Assembly (NCBI RefSeq): GCF_900107795.1
Contig: NZ_FNRL01000009.1
Location: 1-64,000, forward strand
Reading direction: 5' to 3'
DNA length: 64,000 bases
Source of the DNA: Chitinophaga terrae (ex Kim and Jung 2007)
Lineage (GTDB): Bacteria > Bacteroidota > Bacteroidia > Chitinophagales > Chitinophagaceae
Numbering within the stretch: position 1 is the first letter of the stretch; the number at the start of each line of letters is the position of its first letter. A program made the position numbers and the translations under genes. Positions 26,551 to 34,775 of the stretch are shown here, piece by piece. The notes below the pieces were generated by a model that worked only from the letters and a program-made list of their open reading frames with translations, was not told where the DNA came from and ran no database searches.

Positions 26551-26970
26551 TTATTGTTCAGAAGGGATCAGCACAATTTTAATTCTCACCTTGGTAGGAG
26601 GCGGCGCAGAGGCAACCCCGTTTATTCCCTTGATCTGTACAAAAACCGTATTCTCGTTATGCAATACGTTATACGACTGATTAGCAAAAACCTGTGGCAA
26701 CATTTCAAATTCCTGTGGCGCGGCGCTGGAGTTAGGAGCATACCGGGCCATTGACACGATCACTCCATCTAACTGGTTAACTCCATTCAGTTCCGGAACA
26801 GATGTAGACCAATTGTAGGTTTGATCTGTATTATCATAAATCCAGTCGTTTGGTGAGGCTTCCACGAGGATGGTCTGATTAGGAATTACGATTTCATTGG
26901 TGGTTTTCTTACAGGCGGGCATAACAAATACTGCCAATAAGAGGAGGGGGAGGTAAAGCCATGTTTTCAT
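26551..26970 (-). CDS. Small lipoprotein of unknown function
   Basis: A 139-residue protein with a lipoprotein signal (AVFVMPAC, Cys20, then KK). The mature part is beta-rich (WIYDNTDQTYNWSTSVPEL, TVFVQIKGINGV) and is not recognised. It has its own terminator and lies 40 bases after the stop of the repeat-protein gene upstream, so it could share its transcript. Confidence 0.65.
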   Translation of the reverse strand: MKTWLYLPLLLLAVFVMPACKKTTNEIVIPNQTILVEASPNDWIYDNTDQTYNWSTSVPELNGVNQLDGVIVSMARYAPNSSAAPQEFEMLPQVFANQSYNVLHNENTVFVQIKGINGVASAPPPTKVRIKIVLIPSEQ

Positions 26971-27011
26971 ATAAAGACTCTTTTGAAAGCATATACCAAA
27001 TACAGTGCCAT

Positions 27012-28154
27012 TTAAATGGTCATAGCCAGGCCCCCGGTAACCCCAATGTAGATAGCATTAAAGCGTTCGTGGCTGTAGTGATCAGACCAGATGTAATGCT
27101 TCCTCAGATCGTTGCCTAGCCCGTGTTTGGTGGAGATTGCGTTGAAAGTAGGTCCTCCGAAGATCTCGAAACGGTTGCCGAAGCGTACCGAAGGAAGTAT
27201 GGAGAGCGCTGATTTATTGTAGAAACTTCCTTTAAATGCGGTAAGAGTAGTATTGGTAACTTCCAGCTTTAAACGTGCCACGCCTACATCCAGGAGGTTA
27301 GCTCCTATACCGCCCTGTAAAGCATACAGGTGGTCAGTTTCGCCCTTATAACTCCTGCTTTCCTTCACGTTATACCCTACACCAAGTATGCCGTATAAAC
27401 GGCGGCCGCCCGATTTGAACGCACCTATCAGAGTACCGGTTTCATCTATGCTCACCGCTATTTGTCGTTCTCCCCCCTTCACGATGTTAATTAACCCAAT
27501 AGGGCAATCGCTGCTATCAGCAATATTGATGAAACCTGCTACCTGTACCCCTTTTACTTTTTTGGCAATGTTCACAAATCCGCCAACCTGCAGTTTTACG
27601 TCTGTGGCTTTATTGAGGAAACCCGCCACCTGTACGCCCGCTTTACCCGTGGTATTGGCAAAACCTGCAAGCTGTATCCCGGTGTTCATACTGGCATGGT
27701 TATAAAATCCTGCCAGCTGCGTTCCATACACTTCTTTTTTTACAAGGTTTGTAAAGCCTGCGAACTGAACTCCCCGGAAGCTGACGCTTTTGTTCAGGAA
27801 GCCCGCCAGCATCACACCATCGGCATGCGATTTCACCAGGTTCATAAAACCTGCAACAGAGGTACTATGCCAGGTAGTGCCGATATGATTCGAAAAGCCA
27901 GCTACCTGTACGCCTGTTCCTAGTTCTGAAATAATATTGCTTACTCCTGCTACAGCAGTAGCAGTAACGGATTTGGATTTTCCGGCGATCACGAAGAAAG
28001 AAACCCTGTCGACCTGGTTAGCCGATTGCATACCAAAAACACCTAAAGGATATACCAACCCTATATTGACTGGATGTGCAGATGCTGAATCCTGGGCGAA
28101 TGCCTGACTTACTGTAGCGAATAGCGTTAATAACAGCAGATAAATTACTCTCAT
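27012..28154 (-). CDS. Surface repeat protein (GVQxAGFxN repeats, LA_2272-like), second of a pair
   Basis: A 380-residue exported protein (signal peptide ending near TVSQAFAQ, residue 21). Residues about 65-220 hold around nine imperfect repeats of about 17-20 residues built on GVQVAGFxN(K/L), the pattern of 'LA_2272 family surface repeat' proteins, likely a stacked beta structure. After IGLINIVKGGERQIAV comes a beta-rich C-terminal part ending YIGVTGGLAMTI, possibly an outer-membrane anchor. It is a paralogue of the C-terminal two thirds of the STN protein upstream but lacks the STN and CarboxypepD_reg parts. It has its own copy of the putative ECF promoter (28180-28208). Confidence 0.78.
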   Translation of the reverse strand: MRVIYLLLLTLFATVSQAFAQDSASAHPVNIGLVYPLGVFGMQSANQVDRVSFFVIAGKSKSVTATAVAGVSNIISELGTGVQVAGFSNHIGTTWHSTSVAGFMNLVKSHADGVMLAGFLNKSVSFRGVQFAGFTNLVKKEVYGTQLAGFYNHASMNTGIQLAGFANTTGKAGVQVAGFLNKATDVKLQVGGFVNIAKKVKGVQVAGFINIADSSDCPIGLINIVKGGERQIAVSIDETGTLIGAFKSGGRRLYGILGVGYNVKESRSYKGETDHLYALQGGIGANLLDVGVARLKLEVTNTTLTAFKGSFYNKSALSILPSVRFGNRFEIFGGPTFNAISTKHGLGNDLRKHYIWSDHYSHERFNAIYIGVTGGLAMTI

Positions 28155-28179
28155 GTCTTGTCTTTTTACTTACAGTAAT

Positions 28180-28208
28180 ACGACACGCTTATATTTATCT
28201 ACCCCTAT
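28180..28208 (-). promoter_or_regulatory. Putative ECF sigma promoter, copy 2 (before the second surface protein)
   Basis: Minus strand reads ATAGGGGTAGATAA, six variable bases, then GCGTGTCGT. The same 14+9 bases with the same six-base gap recur at 31625-31653 before the sigma gene. GGGGTA as -35 and TCGTA as -10 leave 16 bases between them, normal for ECF promoters. The ATG of the surface protein follows 26 bases later. Confidence 0.75.
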
Positions 28209-28216
28209 AAAAAAAA

Positions 28217-30001
28217 TTAAAACAGCGTAATGCCTGCCTGCCATCCCAACCAGGAGTGTACTTTGTCGCCCAGCTTTATTGTTGGGTAAGATGATTTGAA
28301 AGGAAGAACATTTTCTCCTTCTCCCGTCATATGCATCATAAATGCCGGACCACCCATGATCGCAATACCATTGGTGATCTTCCATTGCAGGGATGGGCGT
28401 AATGCCAGCTGTTGAGCAGTGCTGCTGCCGCGCACGAGAGTTGTAAAATAGAGTTCTGTAGACAACGACAGCGCCGGACTGATAGTCCATAGGTTACCTA
28501 CGCCCAAACCCGCTGTCCACGTAGGCACAGGCTCGTTGTTGATGCCCCCTGTCAATATAGAATAGATAGTTTTATTACCGCTTTTCCAGGCGATGTTATA
28601 AGGCAGTTCGTCTGTTGCAAACACGCTTACTTTTTTGTATCCCTTACGGGCTATATTCACCAGGCCAATACTAAAACCATCGGTTGTATCAGTTATGTTT
28701 ACAATGCCTACCTGCAAACCTTTTAAACGACGGGCATAATTGAATACGCCGGCTATTTGTACCCCTCTCATGGTTTTGCCTGAAATGTTTCCCACGCCCG
28801 CGATCTGGACGCCGGCTACATCGCCTTTGGCCGAAGAGATAACGCCGCTTGTCTGGTTGCCCTCCAATGCGCCGCCGGCCCTGCTGATCACGCCGCCTAC
28901 CTGGATGCCTTTTACAGAGTCGCCGGCTATAGCCACTGCGCCCTGCAACTGAACTCCTCTCACCTTCCCTTTTACTGTACCCGCTACACCGGTTGTTTGT
29001 ACGCCTTCCATGTCACCGCCTACGATATTGCTGAATCCCCCGATCTGGACGCCGGTCAGCGAGTCGCCAACGTTATTGTGAAACCCTGCAATCTGCACAC
29101 CTGAGGCCTTTCCTCCCACTATATTGAGGAAGCCGGAAATCTGTACATCTTTCATGTCATTCTTCACCATGTTAAAGATCGTTCCAACCTCCACGCCATC
29201 AACGCCTGCAGCATATCCTCCTATCATGTTGAAAGAAAACTTATTCACTACCTGTCCGCTCATCCGGCCATGTGTTCCCAGGCCCGGGGTTAAGGAGAAC
29301 TGGTAGGGCTTATCTGCCAGGAATCCGCCAATGTTCAGTGTGGTAAGCTTCTGGCGGGAAGAGAGGAAGACTTTTGCAAACCAGTTCCTGTCGAGTGTAT
29401 GCTTCCCCGTTACATCCACAACTTTCAGCTGGTAGGTAACAGGAGAAATATTCAGGTCTAGTTCCTGGTCCTGCCCTGCCGGTACGAGCAACGTAGTATC
29501 TGCATACAGGTCCTTACTAACGCTAATGGCTGCGGTAGGAGATCTTTCCTTTAACCGCAGCCTGAAGTAGCCGTCGTTGTTTGTTAGTGTTGAAATGAGT
29601 TGCTGTCGTTCATACACGCTTGCATTAGGTAGTTTGCGGCCTGTCGTTCGGTCGGTCACGAAACCGCTCACTACGAAGTAATTCTGCACAGCCGACTTTC
29701 GCAGTATTATAATGTAGTTCCCTGATTCTTTGTAAATATAGTCGCTGCCCAATAAGGTTTCCAGCACTTGTTTCACCGGTTTGTCTTTCACGGAAATAGC
29801 AACAATGCTGTCGGGCGGCAGTACATTGCTGAGGTAAGAGAAGAAGAAATTTCCCTGCCTGGAAATATCATTCAAGACCTTCGACAATGGTTCCCGTTTG
29901 GCATTGATGCTTACCTTTTTGTTCAACAGGTTTTGAGCGTTCACCTGTAAAGTCAGCAACATACAGAACAGGGATATAAAAAATGGCCTAAGTAAAAACA
30001 T
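28217..30001 (-). CDS. STN + CarboxypepD_reg-like protein with GVQIxGFxN surface repeats
   Basis: A 594-residue exported protein. Signal peptide (about 1-22); STN domain about 28-102 (SINAKREPLSKVLNDISRQG, VLETLLGSDYIYKESGNY), the part that in TonB-dependent transducers contacts the anti-sigma factor; CarboxypepD_reg-like domain about 109-190; linker; about nine GVQIAGF/GVQ-type repeats between about 268 and 450; a beta-rich tail ending WLGWQAGITLF with the terminal Phe of outer-membrane beta-barrels. There is no TonB-dependent receptor plug or 22-strand barrel. It starts five bases after the FecR stop and is thus in the sigma operon. Confidence 0.85.
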   Translation of the reverse strand: MFLLRPFFISLFCMLLTLQVNAQNLLNKKVSINAKREPLSKVLNDISRQGNFFFSYLSNVLPPDSIVAISVKDKPVKQVLETLLGSDYIYKESGNYIIILRKSAVQNYFVVSGFVTDRTTGRKLPNASVYERQQLISTLTNNDGYFRLRLKERSPTAAISVSKDLYADTTLLVPAGQDQELDLNISPVTYQLKVVDVTGKHTLDRNWFAKVFLSSRQKLTTLNIGGFLADKPYQFSLTPGLGTHGRMSGQVVNKFSFNMIGGYAAGVDGVEVGTIFNMVKNDMKDVQISGFLNIVGGKASGVQIAGFHNNVGDSLTGVQIGGFSNIVGGDMEGVQTTGVAGTVKGKVRGVQLQGAVAIAGDSVKGIQVGGVISRAGGALEGNQTSGVISSAKGDVAGVQIAGVGNISGKTMRGVQIAGVFNYARRLKGLQVGIVNITDTTDGFSIGLVNIARKGYKKVSVFATDELPYNIAWKSGNKTIYSILTGGINNEPVPTWTAGLGVGNLWTISPALSLSTELYFTTLVRGSSTAQQLALRPSLQWKITNGIAIMGGPAFMMHMTGEGENVLPFKSSYPTIKLGDKVHSWLGWQAGITLF

Positions 30002-30006
30002 GCTAA

Positions 30007-30978
30007 TTATTTCAACAATATTCGGGAGCCTGATCTTGTTACCTGGATGTCGTAAGTCAAGCTGATGATCTCCAGGTTCTCGTCCAGTGAGGAAGTCGGG
30101 AATGTAGTGTTGATGGCGAGGTTGCGTTTTGCTTCGTTTTCAATCACTATATCCACTCCATAAACTTCATTCATCAGGCTAACCAGTTTCCATAATGGAG
30201 TATTATTACAAACAAATGATTTCGTGCGATAGTAGTTATACAGTTCATCATTGTCGGTCTGTTTTTCAAATGATGATTGTCCTTCCCTGATAGTGGTTCT
30301 TTCGTTCGTTTTCAACTGCAATACTTTACCTCCTTTGCTTACTTCGATAGCGCCGCTTTCCACTATGATGCTGGTGGCGCCATTTTGTGTTTTAACATTG
30401 AATGAGGTTCCCAAAACCCTGATCGTTACATCATTTGCTTTAATCACAAAGGGTTTGTTCTCGTCTTTGGCCACATCAAAGAACGCTTCGCCTTTTAAGG
30501 ATACTTCACGGGTATTGTTAACGTTGGCATAGGTTAAGCGGGAACCTTTGTTCAGCGTAATAGCAGAACCATCGGGCAATACCTGGCTGGCTACCTGGGT
30601 ATCGGCAGTTATAATCGTTTTATTATTGTGCAGCAGCAACCAGAGTCCTCCGGCCCCTAACAGTACCAATACTACTGCAGCGATCTTAAGAAAGGGAAAA
30701 ATGGTATTGGTACGGGAAGCTAAAGGGACGACCTTCGTTGCAGCATTGCCGGCTCCCACTCTTTGCTGGAATCTTTTCCAGGCTTCGTTTTCATCCACGG
30801 TGCTTTTTACGGCCAGTTGCCTGCTCTCCTGCCAGATGGTCTGAAAATGTTGGTAGTAACGACGATTCTCTTCGCGTTCGTTCAACCATTTTTCCACAGC
30901 TCCTTTCTCCACCGGCGTAACAGTGTCGAGCAGGTACTTTACCAACAGGTCGTCGTTTATATTGTCAGATCGTTTCAC
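30007..30978 (-). CDS. FecR-family anti-sigma factor
   Basis: A 323-residue membrane protein. The cytoplasmic N-terminus (about 1-90) contains the FecR_N-type segment LLVKYLLDTVTPVEKGAVEKW that would hold the sigma factor; one membrane span is at about 93-115; the periplasmic FecR domain (about 120-225) includes TQVASQVLPDGSAITLNKGS and VLGTSFNVKTQNG; the C-terminal DUF4974 domain (about 250-323) follows. It begins 11 bases after the sigma stop and is likely to relay a signal from the STN protein encoded next. Confidence 0.93.
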   Translation of the reverse strand: MKRSDNINDDLLVKYLLDTVTPVEKGAVEKWLNEREENRRYYQHFQTIWQESRQLAVKSTVDENEAWKRFQQRVGAGNAATKVVPLASRTNTIFPFLKIAAVVLVLLGAGGLWLLLHNNKTIITADTQVASQVLPDGSAITLNKGSRLTYANVNNTREVSLKGEAFFDVAKDENKPFVIKANDVTIRVLGTSFNVKTQNGATSIIVESGAIEVSKGGKVLQLKTNERTTIREGQSSFEKQTDNDELYNYYRTKSFVCNNTPLWKLVSLMNEVYGVDIVIENEAKRNLAINTTFPTSSLDENLEIISLTYDIQVTRSGSRILLK

Positions 30979-30989
30979 GTATTAATTAA

Positions 30990-31607
30990 TTATAGATTGA
31001 TCAAAATTAACAGCAGTGGTAAAAAATCGACCAATTGATGACGCAGGATTTTTAAAGCCTTGCCCATCTGGTTTTCCACTGTTTTTACAGATATTTTCAG
31101 TTTGTCGGCTATCTCCTGGTAGCGCAACTCCTCAAATCTGCTTAATTGAAAAACGGTCCTGCATTTTTCCGGAAGAGATTGCAGCGCTATGTCCAACCGC
31201 TGTTGCAATTCGCTCATCATCACTTTACCGGAGGCAGGGCCGGCGGAATAATGATGGGCCATCGCATGTTTCGAATGTTCCTGGTGCGCCTGTTTTACTT
31301 TTTCATGCCTCAGGTAGTTCACACATTCGTGGTAAACAGACCTGTAGAGGTAACCTGAGATGCTTTCACGGATCTTTATCTTATCCGCTTTCTCCCATAG
31401 TTTACAAAATACCTGCTGCACCATCTCTTCGGCCATTATATCGTCTTTCAATAATGTGCAGGCGTAAGCATGCAAACCTTTAAAATGGGTTTTAAAGAGT
31501 TGTTCAAAAGTCAATGTTGCTGTGTCCTGCACTACTTCGGTGCTGGTATTAAGAAATTCCATTCCAGGGGGTTGATATCTCACATCAAATATAATAGCTT
31601 CTGCCAA
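30990..31607 (-). CDS. ECF RNA polymerase sigma factor
   Basis: A 205-residue sigma-70 family ECF factor. Region 2 is seen in FEQLFKTHFKGLHAYACTLL and EEMVQQVFCKLWEKA, and region 4 in LQSLPEKCRTVFQLSRFEEL and YQEIADKLKISVKTVENQMG. A charged His-rich linker (QEHSKHAMAHHYS) joins them. Two starts are possible: ATG at 31607, just behind the putative ECF promoter, or ATG at 31562 (190 residues), just behind a housekeeping box at 31586-31593. Both may be used, one per promoter. Confidence 0.92.
   Translation of the reverse strand: MAEAIIFDVRYQPPGMEFLNTSTEVVQDTATLTFEQLFKTHFKGLHAYACTLLKDDIMAEEMVQQVFCKLWEKADKIKIRESISGYLYRSVYHECVNYLRHEKVKQAHQEHSKHAMAHHYSAGPASGKVMMSELQQRLDIALQSLPEKCRTVFQLSRFEELRYQEIADKLKISVKTVENQMGKALKILRHQLVDFLPLLLILINL
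31586..31593 (-). promoter_or_regulatory. Housekeeping -7 box TATATTTG inside the 5' end of the sigma gene
   Basis: Minus strand TATATTTG, 24 bases before the internal ATG at 31562. It would give basal expression of a sigma protein lacking 15 residues. No good -33 TTTG. Confidence 0.45.
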
Positions 31608-31624
31608 GGGAACTAATTTCTTTT

Positions 31625-31653
31625 ACGACACGCAATGAATTATCTACCCCTAT
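31625..31653 (-). promoter_or_regulatory. Putative ECF sigma promoter, copy 1 (before the sigma gene)
   Basis: ATAGGGGTAGATAA, six bases, GCGTGTCGT on the minus strand, identical in all 23 fixed positions and spacing to 28180-28208. The ATG at 31607 lies 18 bases further on. The arrangement implies that the sigma factor activates its own operon. Confidence 0.78.
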
Positions 31654-31767
31654 GCCGGGCAAAAATATTTCTAATTACCTAGTTGATCACTTTAACATTC
31701 TCTTATATAAGTGTTAAGCAATATTTCACATTTCGACTGTTAATATTGTTCCAGCAAAAAGATACCA

Positions 31768-32271
31768 ATGAAATACTACTATTTGTCAGGCCTGTTATCT
31801 GTATTGTCGTTTACCGCTGTGAAGGCCCAGTCCAAAACCGGTTACGTCAATTTCCAGGAACTTATCCTGATGATGCCTGAAACAAAAGTAGCCAACGACT
31901 CCCTGAGTGTATTAGAAACCCGGTTGAACAGTGATCTGCAGGATTTAGTGAAGGAATATACCCGGAAAGTAAAAGAATTGGATAGCCTGGGCAGTAAATT
32001 AAGCCCGGTAATGATAGAAACAAGAACTTCCGAAATACGCAACGCAGAAGCTAATATTCAAAGATATAAGGAAACAGCCGCCCAAACGCTGAACGACAAA
32101 GAGCATGCACTATTAGCGCCTATTATGGATAAAGCCAAAAAAGCATTAAAGGCGGTAGCCAATGAAAAAGGTTATACGCTCGTGATTGATAACTCCAAAG
32201 ATGCGGTATTAGTGTCCGCAGAAACCGATGATCTGATGCCGGCAGTAAAAGTGAAGCTGGGGCTGAAGTAG
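31768..32271 (+). CDS. OmpH/Skp-family periplasmic protein
   Basis: A 167-residue exported protein with a signal peptide (cleavage near AVKAQ, residue 18). TGYVNFQELILMMPE is the typical OmpH start; a long charged coiled coil follows (about 45-125), then KALKAVANEKGYTLVIDNS. Skp/OmpH proteins chaperone outer-membrane proteins across the periplasm. It is divergent from the sigma operon. Confidence 0.9.
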   Translation: MKYYYLSGLLSVLSFTAVKAQSKTGYVNFQELILMMPETKVANDSLSVLETRLNSDLQDLVKEYTRKVKELDSLGSKLSPVMIETRTSEIRNAEANIQRYKETAAQTLNDKEHALLAPIMDKAKKALKAVANEKGYTLVIDNSKDAVLVSAETDDLMPAVKVKLGLK

Positions 32272-32292
32272 ATAGGCGTCATTCAAACAAGT

Positions 32293-32410
32293 ACATTTGA
32301 TCCATTTAGTTATTTAGTTATTTGTCCGGCGTGTGCTGGTCAATTCTTCCGCCATTCTAATTGATGTAATGCTATGCCGGCAAATAATTAAATAACTAAA
32401 TGTCAAATGT
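32293..32410. repeat. Large inverted repeat with arms of about 36 bp (type B)
   Basis: Bases 32293-32330 match the reverse complement of 32376-32410 with three small indels/mismatch sites; shared blocks are ACATTTGA, ATTTAGTTATTTA, TTATTTG and CCGGC. The 45-base centre contains a further small stem TCAATT/AATTGA. It fills the gap between two convergent genes (stops at 32271 and 32418). Architecture resembles the two type A elements (10903 and 61421) but the sequence is different. Confidence 0.85.
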
Positions 32411-32417
32411 TTACAAA

Positions 32418-32711
32418 TTATATATGCAATCCATGCGCCAGTAATGATTTCCACTGTGGGTGGCTGCGCACATAGTCTGCAACTTTTTTACTGGTAGGTA
32501 CCATTCTTATATTCTGTGCAGAGATCTCCTGCATTACTTTTTCCAGCATAGCCGGTAAAACGCCCTGTTTTTCAAGGGCTGGCGACATTTCAGCGCCAGT
32601 CAGGAATATACGGGTACCGTTTCTCTCATAAATCACTTTCGCCATCTGGCCGGCAATTGTAGCCTCAAACCTTCTGGCTTCCTTGTTGTCAAAAATTTCA
32701 AAATCCTTCAT
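32418..32711 (-). CDS. Small GNAT-like acetyltransferase (Acetyltransf_CG type)
   Basis: A 97-residue protein of the short N-acetyltransferase family related to YjdJ: FEATIAGQMAKVIYERNG, SPALEKQGVLPAMLEKVM in place of the full acetyl-CoA loop, and NIRMVPTSKKVADYVRSHPQW. Normal length for this subgroup. Substrate unknown. Confidence 0.8.
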   Translation of the reverse strand: MKDFEIFDNKEARRFEATIAGQMAKVIYERNGTRIFLTGAEMSPALEKQGVLPAMLEKVMQEISAQNIRMVPTSKKVADYVRSHPQWKSLLAHGLHI

Positions 32712-32873
32712 GATCTTATTTTTACACTGCTCTTTTTTGTTGTAGTAGAAAATCTTAAGGGAGGGAAATAAGATAGCTGAACTGGTATTAAAATACCTTC
32801 AATCGCTTTTTTCTACACGCAAAGATACGAAAATAGCAGGAGAAAACCCGGATCTGTACGGATTCTAAAAATC

Positions 32874-33746
32874 TCAATATTTAAAACTGCTGGCTAATAA
32901 GCCTTTAACAGGCAGTTTGACTGTGAAAACGCTGCCGCTGAGCGGATGTGCAGCGATCTGCTCCGGCGATAAATGCTCCCGGGCTGTTGTGATCAGCAGC
33001 TCATCCAAACCCGGGCCGCCAAACGCACAATTGGATACGTTCGGTGCAGGCACATCTATCTTTGCCAGCAATTCACCTGTCTGCGGGTTCCAGCAATAAA
33101 CGCCGAAACCGCCCCAGTGAGCTATCCATAAATTGCCTTCTGCATCGGCAGCCATGCCATCCGGCCAGCCATAACCATCGGGGATCGTTACTGCTACCCT
33201 TGAAAAACGGATATCACCCGTCGCCTGGTTGTACTCAAACTCCCGGACCTGGCGGGTATCCGTATCTATATAATACATTCGATCATCTATCCACACCAAT
33301 CCATTGGAAATAGTGACTCCCGCCAGCTTGCAAACCGGCGCCCCCTTCCCTGTAATGCAATAAAGATTGCCGGTGCCTTTGTCGGCCGGCATCTGCATTG
33401 TTCCTATCCATAACCTTCCTGCCGGGTCGCATCTTCCATCGTTACACCGCACATTACTTCGTGTATCCAACACAGTGATATCCTTTCCCAGTCCTTCGGC
33501 AGGCGAGAAAAAAGCAATTCCGTCATGCGTGCCAACCAGCAATCTCTTTCCTCCTTCTTCCGGTACCAGCATGGTTACATACCTGTCGGCCTCATAACAG
33601 GTCTGATGCCCATCCATTGTCCGGGTATAGATACATTTGCCCAGGATATCCACCCAGCACCAGCATTGCTGCTCCTGCCACCAAAAGGCTCCCTCTCCCA
33701 GCTCAGACGATAACGTAGATAATACAGTTGCTCGATATTGTTTCAT
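32874..33746 (-). CDS. SMP-30/gluconolactonase family protein
   Basis: A 290-residue cytoplasmic beta-propeller: LGEGAFWWQEQQCWCWVDI with the metal-binding Glu, RCNDGRCDPAGRLWIGTM, ISNGLVWIDDRMYYIDT with the metal-binding Asn/Asp, and GWPDGMAADAEGNLWIAHWGG with the catalytic-type Asp. These are calcium- or zinc-dependent sugar lactonases. The ATG lies only about seven bases from a minus-strand promoter box, so the mRNA may be nearly leaderless. Confidence 0.9.
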   Translation of the reverse strand: MKQYRATVLSTLSSELGEGAFWWQEQQCWCWVDILGKCIYTRTMDGHQTCYEADRYVTMLVPEEGGKRLLVGTHDGIAFFSPAEGLGKDITVLDTRSNVRCNDGRCDPAGRLWIGTMQMPADKGTGNLYCITGKGAPVCKLAGVTISNGLVWIDDRMYYIDTDTRQVREFEYNQATGDIRFSRVAVTIPDGYGWPDGMAADAEGNLWIAHWGGFGVYCWNPQTGELLAKIDVPAPNVSNCAFGGPGLDELLITTAREHLSPEQIAAHPLSGSVFTVKLPVKGLLASSFKY

Positions 33747-33752
33747 ACCCTA

Positions 33753-33766
33753 CAAAGATAGTTTTG
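33753..33766. promoter_or_regulatory. Overlapping divergent -7 boxes
   Basis: The minus strand carries TATCTTTG (33760-33753) for the SMP-30 gene; the plus strand carries TAGTTTTG (33759-33766) for the membrane-protein pair. They share two bases, so polymerase could occupy only one at a time. Exact start sites are not known. Confidence 0.45.
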
Positions 33767-33803
33767 ATATTGTATATTGCACCCTTCATCCGTTATTCTG
33801 AAT

Positions 33804-34775
33804 ATGAACCAAAACACACCTGCACACCAGGAGGAACTACCCCCCTCAGCAATTACCGAAGCACAAATGAAGGCTTTCTCCGGTCAACGTCTCTTTTCGC
33901 TGCATTGGGAGATCAAAGTTCTGTTATACCTGGGCGTACTCTTACTCAGCACCGGGCTTGGCATACTGGTATACGAAAACATAGACACCATCGGTCACCA
34001 GGCCGTTCTGGCTTTTATTGCCATTCTCAGCGCCGGCAGTTTTTTCTATTGTTACAAACAGTCGGCTCCTTTTTCATGGAACAAGGTAGAATCGCCCAAC
34101 CCGTTTTTCGATTATATATTACTGTTAGGGTGTTTAACCTTTATTTCGTTTATCGGCTACCTGCAATTTGCTTACACGGTATTCGGAACAAAATACGGGC
34201 TTGCCACCGCCATCCCGCTGGTGGTGCTGTTCTTCAGCGCTTATTATTTCGATCACCTGGGCGTGCTTTCCCTGGCGATCACCAACCTTGCGGCCTGGCT
34301 GGGTATCACGGTAACGCCTATGCGGATATTGTCGGACAATGATTTCAGCAGCTACCGGCTGATCGCCACCGGAATGGGGTTGGGTATTTTCCTGCTTGTA
34401 CTGGCCCTCATTTCGCAAAAGAAAAACCTGAAAGCGCATTTCGCTTTTACCTATAGGAACTTTGGGGCGCATATCTTCTTTATATCCTGCCTGGCGGCTT
34501 TCTTTATCGGATACAACCTGCCATTGACCTGGTTCCTGGTCCTTTCGGCCTTTGCAGCCTATATGTGGATAACTGCGTACAAAGAAAAATCATTTTACTT
34601 TTTGCTGATCACACTACTATACGAGTACCTGGGCCTTTGCACTATTGTTATACGGGCCTTTGCAGAGATCAATGAAATATACCCTTCTATAATGTTTGTC
34701 ATCGTTTCTGCTATTTTCCTTTGCTATTACCTGATACAGCTCAGTAAAAAAATTAAACATGATCGCGTACAATAA
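33804..34775 (+). CDS. Multi-pass membrane protein (DUF2157-like), first of a pair
   Basis: A 323-residue protein with about nine predicted membrane segments after a 40-residue cytoplasmic N-terminus. The start at 33804 is used because the upstream frame to 33777 overlaps the promoter region and the ATG begins a polar stretch typical of such proteins. It resembles DUF2157-type proteins in outline, but this is not certain. Its last 17 bases overlap the next gene, so the two are probably made together. Confidence 0.65.
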   Translation: MNQNTPAHQEELPPSAITEAQMKAFSGQRLFSLHWEIKVLLYLGVLLLSTGLGILVYENIDTIGHQAVLAFIAILSAGSFFYCYKQSAPFSWNKVESPNPFFDYILLLGCLTFISFIGYLQFAYTVFGTKYGLATAIPLVVLFFSAYYFDHLGVLSLAITNLAAWLGITVTPMRILSDNDFSSYRLIATGMGLGIFLLVLALISQKKNLKAHFAFTYRNFGAHIFFISCLAAFFIGYNLPLTWFLVLSAFAAYMWITAYKEKSFYFLLITLLYEYLGLCTIVIRAFAEINEIYPSIMFVIVSAIFLCYYLIQLSKKIKHDRVQ

